From Candidatus Zixiibacteriota bacterium (lineage in GTDB: Bacteria; Zixibacteria; MSB-5A5; GN15; FEB-12): a DNA stretch of 6,982 nucleotides. Position numbers and translations under genes: made by a program. The stretch is from positions 1 through 6,982 of the forward strand of contig QNAF01000137.1 of the NCBI GenBank assembly GCA_003641405.1, in the 5' to 3' direction. Positions 4,675-6,982 of the stretch are shown here, one piece after another (the stretch's first letter is position 1; every line of letters begins with the position of its first letter). Below the pieces are notes generated by a model. The model was not told where the DNA came from, did no database searches, and worked only from the letters and a program-made list of their open reading frames with translations.

Positions 4675-5946
4675 ATGCGACTATTTATCATCATACTTAT
4701 TCTATGCCTGTCGGCTATTCCTGTCACATCAGTGGGGCAGGTAGAGTGCGACATTCTGCAGTGCAAGCTTGATCGGCTCTATTTTCCGGTTGGCGAAGAA
4801 GCGTTGGTTTTTGAGCACGCACCTTTCGTTATCCTGACAGGAACTGACACGGTATACCAGGGCAGAGTAGACCACGCCTACGAAGGCATCTCGGTGAGCA
4901 CGCCGGTCGAAGGATTCTTCGACACTCTGTCGCTCGACTCGCTCAAAGTTGTCATTGAGACAGCCGCCATTGACAGCAGTGCAACAATTGCTATTGGGAC
5001 AGACATTATTGGGCTGGATCTGCTGTCGCCGAATAGACAGATAGCAGAAAGCTACGCGCCGACAGTCACATTGCGCCAATACGAACACCGTTCGCAGATG
5101 ATGCAGGATTTCAGGTCTGGTTTCCTTGACGGCTACCTTTCGTTTGAGTGTCCCGGCGCATCGACCGAAGGCATCTGCACTTTGCAACACATGCTTCCAT
5201 ACATTGTGGCACTCGTCCCGAATGTCGGGAGGCAATGCAATCTCAGTGGTCAACTCACCACGGCGTTGTATTACCTGTATGACCCTGCCAGACTCTCGCT
5301 GTATTTCGATGGTTCCGTTCAAGCTGTCAACCGATTCAACCTGCATTCGGCAAAAAGCAACATTTTGCATTCAAACAATTATCGGCTTTTTCCCTATGCT
5401 CCCGGACGGGGCAAGAGCCTTCTATCAAGACTTTCATTCCCGCCGGATTCTCTCAGCATATGTGCAAGCACCAGGAGTCTCGGACGCACGGCACATTATT
5501 TCGCCGATATCCTGGCGCAGAGTTTCTTTCGAGTGCGATTAGACACCGACCGGGATAATGCCAATATCTATGTCGAGTATATCCCCGTCAGCAAAAGCGT
5601 GCCTTCAACCAGTATGTTTGCCCTGTATCACAAGCTCGTGCAGGATACTGTTGGCGGGATAGCAGCCAGCGAACAGGTCCGGCTGATCTCGCATTATCTT
5701 GACTACGTGGCGCGTGCCTCAGAGAAAGGCGAGGGTACGGTCAGTTCGGATTACTACGCTTACCTTGACCGTGCAGAAAGGGTCATGATCGAGGAACTTG
5801 GAGTTTTTCCGCTCTTCCAACCAATAGTGATTTTCTCTGCGTACAAGAGTCTTCGCAACGTACGGTTTGATAACGACGGTTTCCTCGACTTGTCCGAAGC
5901 GTTCAAAGTAGTTATGCCGACTGACCCGGAAGGAACCACACCATGA
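4675..5946 (+). CDS. Secreted protein resembling a reduced family-5 solute-binding protein
   Basis: A 423-residue exported protein; the signal peptide (residues 1 to about 21) has no lipobox, so it should be periplasmic. Residues about 120-410 follow, weakly, the order of family-5 (peptide/nickel type) solute-binding proteins: FRSGFLDGYLSF (146-157), YLYDPARLSLYFDGSVQAVN (200-219, like the usual R-A-hydrophobic helix), YAPGRGKSLLSRL (241-253), SICASTRSLGRTAHYFADIL (261-280), and the C-terminal ERVMIEELGVFPLFQP (368-383). The segment 26-120 does not look like the normal first lobe, and the protein is shorter than the usual 500 or more residues. Several cysteines (25, 30, 159, 168, 188, 263) may form disulfides. 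No transporter genes are visible. The stop overlaps the start of the kinase gene by 4 bp (ATGA), so the likely job is to sense a ligand for the kinase rather than feed a transporter. The family call is moderate; the sensory role is inferred from context. Confidence 0.6.
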   Translation: MRLFIIILILCLSAIPVTSVGQVECDILQCKLDRLYFPVGEEALVFEHAPFVILTGTDTVYQGRVDHAYEGISVSTPVEGFFDTLSLDSLKVVIETAAIDSSATIAIGTDIIGLDLLSPNRQIAESYAPTVTLRQYEHRSQMMQDFRSGFLDGYLSFECPGASTEGICTLQHMLPYIVALVPNVGRQCNLSGQLTTALYYLYDPARLSLYFDGSVQAVNRFNLHSAKSNILHSNNYRLFPYAPGRGKSLLSRLSFPPDSLSICASTRSLGRTAHYFADILAQSFFRVRLDTDRDNANIYVEYIPVSKSVPSTSMFALYHKLVQDTVGGIAASEQVRLISHYLDYVARASEKGEGTVSSDYYAYLDRAERVMIEELGVFPLFQPIVIFSAYKSLRNVRFDNDGFLDLSEAFKVVMPTDPEGTTP

Positions 5947-6982
5947 GCTTCACCGGACGGATCAGGCTGTACCTTGTCGCCATTGCTTTTTTGCCACCGG
6001 CGCTAATGATGGTGGTAGTGTATTTCTATTCATCACATCAACAATCACTAACATATCAGCAAAACGCGTCTGAAGACCTGCAAAGAATCGTCCAGTACCG
6101 TGCCCATTTCGAAAGTTCCCTTCACGATGTGCTTGACGGTGTACTGAAATCGAACTGGTTTGCGCAGGCGAACTATACCTATGATGCGGGACGGCCCGGT
6201 GAGATTCGCGTGGACGCTTCGCAGTTCGGTCTGGATTTTCTCGAAGTACTCGACAGCAATCACCAGGTCATCGCCAGTTCGCATCGACCGGGACTTGTCG
6301 GTGAGCAGATTCATCGTGACACTGTTGTCGGTTCATTACCCCCGATCACAATCCGGCCTACCGTCGAATTTGATATCGCTGGTCGCCATGTCTCGTTGAC
6401 GGCAGTGGCATATAGTAATCAATCTCTCCGTCTATATGGTGGCTGGTATCTGAATGAGCGTTTCTTGCCAACTGCTGAACAAATGTTGCGTGGAACGACT
6501 GAAGTTGTGTACACCAACCAAACCAACCCGGTCACACGCCGCTACGGGGCAATGGAGTTCGGTGCACTGTATAAAGCCGACAATCAGTACGAGGCGCTCT
6601 TGTGCGGAAGTGAAGCAGCCGGTTTCTTCATGGTAGCCAGGTTCCAACAAGCGGAGAAATCTTCGGTGTTCGCGTCGTTCTTCAATGTTATCAGCATCGT
6701 CGCCCTGGCTTCTGTGCTGGTGGCACTGGCACTTGGCATCTACATATCGGGAAAGACAAGACGGGAAATCGATAATCTGGTTGAAGCCTTCTCACGTGTG
6801 GCTGCCGGAGATCTTGGCACCACCGTGATGGCTTACAATGAAGGTGAGTTCTCGCAGTTGGCAGATTCGTACAGCGAGATGACACGCAAGCTGAAGGTAT
6901 CGCGACACAAGCTGGCCACCACCGAGAAGATCGCCGCCTGGCAGTCGATGGCCCGCAAAATCGCGCACGAGATCAAGAACCC
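5943..6982 (+). CDS. NtrY-like sensor histidine kinase, N-terminal part
   Basis: The first 347 residues of a membrane histidine kinase; the frame is still open at the window edge. Transmembrane segments are at about 10-30 and 246-268, with a periplasmic sensor of about 215 residues between them. The stretch FLEVLDSNHQVIASS (99-113) resembles Cache/PAS-like sensor folds. A HAMP linker spans about 269-322 (NLVEAFSRVAAGDL in its core). The phosphoacceptor box AWQSMARKIAHEIKNP puts the histidine at residue 342; AW..MA(R)(K/R)IAHEIKNP is the form found in the NtrY subfamily, whose partners are sigma-54-dependent NtrC-class response regulators. The ATG overlaps the preceding stop as ATGA, implying translational coupling. 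The catalytic ATPase domain and any response regulator lie outside the window. The kinase call is firm; the ligand is unknown. Confidence 0.88.
   Translation, partial: MSFTGRIRLYLVAIAFLPPALMMVVVYFYSSHQQSLTYQQNASEDLQRIVQYRAHFESSLHDVLDGVLKSNWFAQANYTYDAGRPGEIRVDASQFGLDFLEVLDSNHQVIASSHRPGLVGEQIHRDTVVGSLPPITIRPTVEFDIAGRHVSLTAVAYSNQSLRLYGGWYLNERFLPTAEQMLRGTTEVVYTNQTNPVTRRYGAMEFGALYKADNQYEALLCGSEAAGFFMVARFQQAEKSSVFASFFNVISIVALASVLVALALGIYISGKTRREIDNLVEAFSRVAAGDLGTTVMAYNEGEFSQLADSYSEMTRKLKVSRHKLATTEKIAAWQSMARKIAHEIKN

Noticed and set aside
4729..5370. Minus-strand open frame of 213 codons inside the solute-binding-like gene
   Set aside because: No signal, motif or ribosome binding site; the plus frame has a signal peptide and couples exactly to the kinase start.

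Overview
The window (6982 bp) looks like chromosome from a Gram-negative (diderm) bacterium. Three genes encode lipoproteins with clear lipoboxes. One is LpoB, an outer-membrane activator of peptidoglycan synthases. At the right edge is an NtrY-type membrane histidine kinase. The backbone is about 52-55% G+C in the stretches I hand-counted. The gene mix and distant family matches suggest an uncultured lineage of the FCB or deltaproteobacterial kind (for example a Zixibacteria-like group), but the sequence does not prove this.

Left, about 1-1070, is a mobile and accessory zone, all on the minus strand. An IS3-family element runs off the left edge, with its terminal repeat and the first codons of orfA visible. 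It abuts the 3' end of a REP-associated tyrosine transposase (RAYT) gene, and the first three bases of the IS form that gene's stop codon. Upstream of the RAYT is a REP-like hairpin, then an AT-rich (about 32% G+C) gene for a small GIY-YIG nuclease-like protein, then a second, weaker hairpin.

Middle, 1073-3192, is a minus-strand operon with its own sigma-70-like promoter: lpoB, followed 6 bp later by a COG3014-type TPR-like lipoprotein. Both probably act at the outer membrane in cell-envelope growth. Between this operon and the next gene is a 13-bp paired hairpin overlapping an alternative 7-bp hairpin.

Right, 3281-6982, is the most interesting part: a divergent locus. To the left is a lipoprotein with a beta-propeller of Reg_prop-like repeats, preceded by a near-consensus sigma-54 (-24/-12) promoter. 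To the right is a two-gene operon with a 4-bp overlap: a secreted protein resembling a reduced family-5 (peptide/nickel type) solute-binding protein, and an NtrY-like histidine kinase cut by the window edge. The 293-bp spacer holds two matching inverted repeats (GTGTC-N6-GACAC core) whose centres are 63 bp apart, six helical turns. They lie about 100 and 160 bp upstream of the predicted sigma-54 start, where enhancer-binding proteins usually sit. My model is an envelope-sensing circuit: the solute-binding-like protein presents a signal to the kinase, the kinase acts on an NtrC-family regulator probably encoded just beyond the window, and that regulator binds the paired sites and turns on the propeller lipoprotein through sigma-54. 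The individual parts are seen in the sequence; the circuit is inference.

I saw no tRNA, rRNA or CRISPR array.
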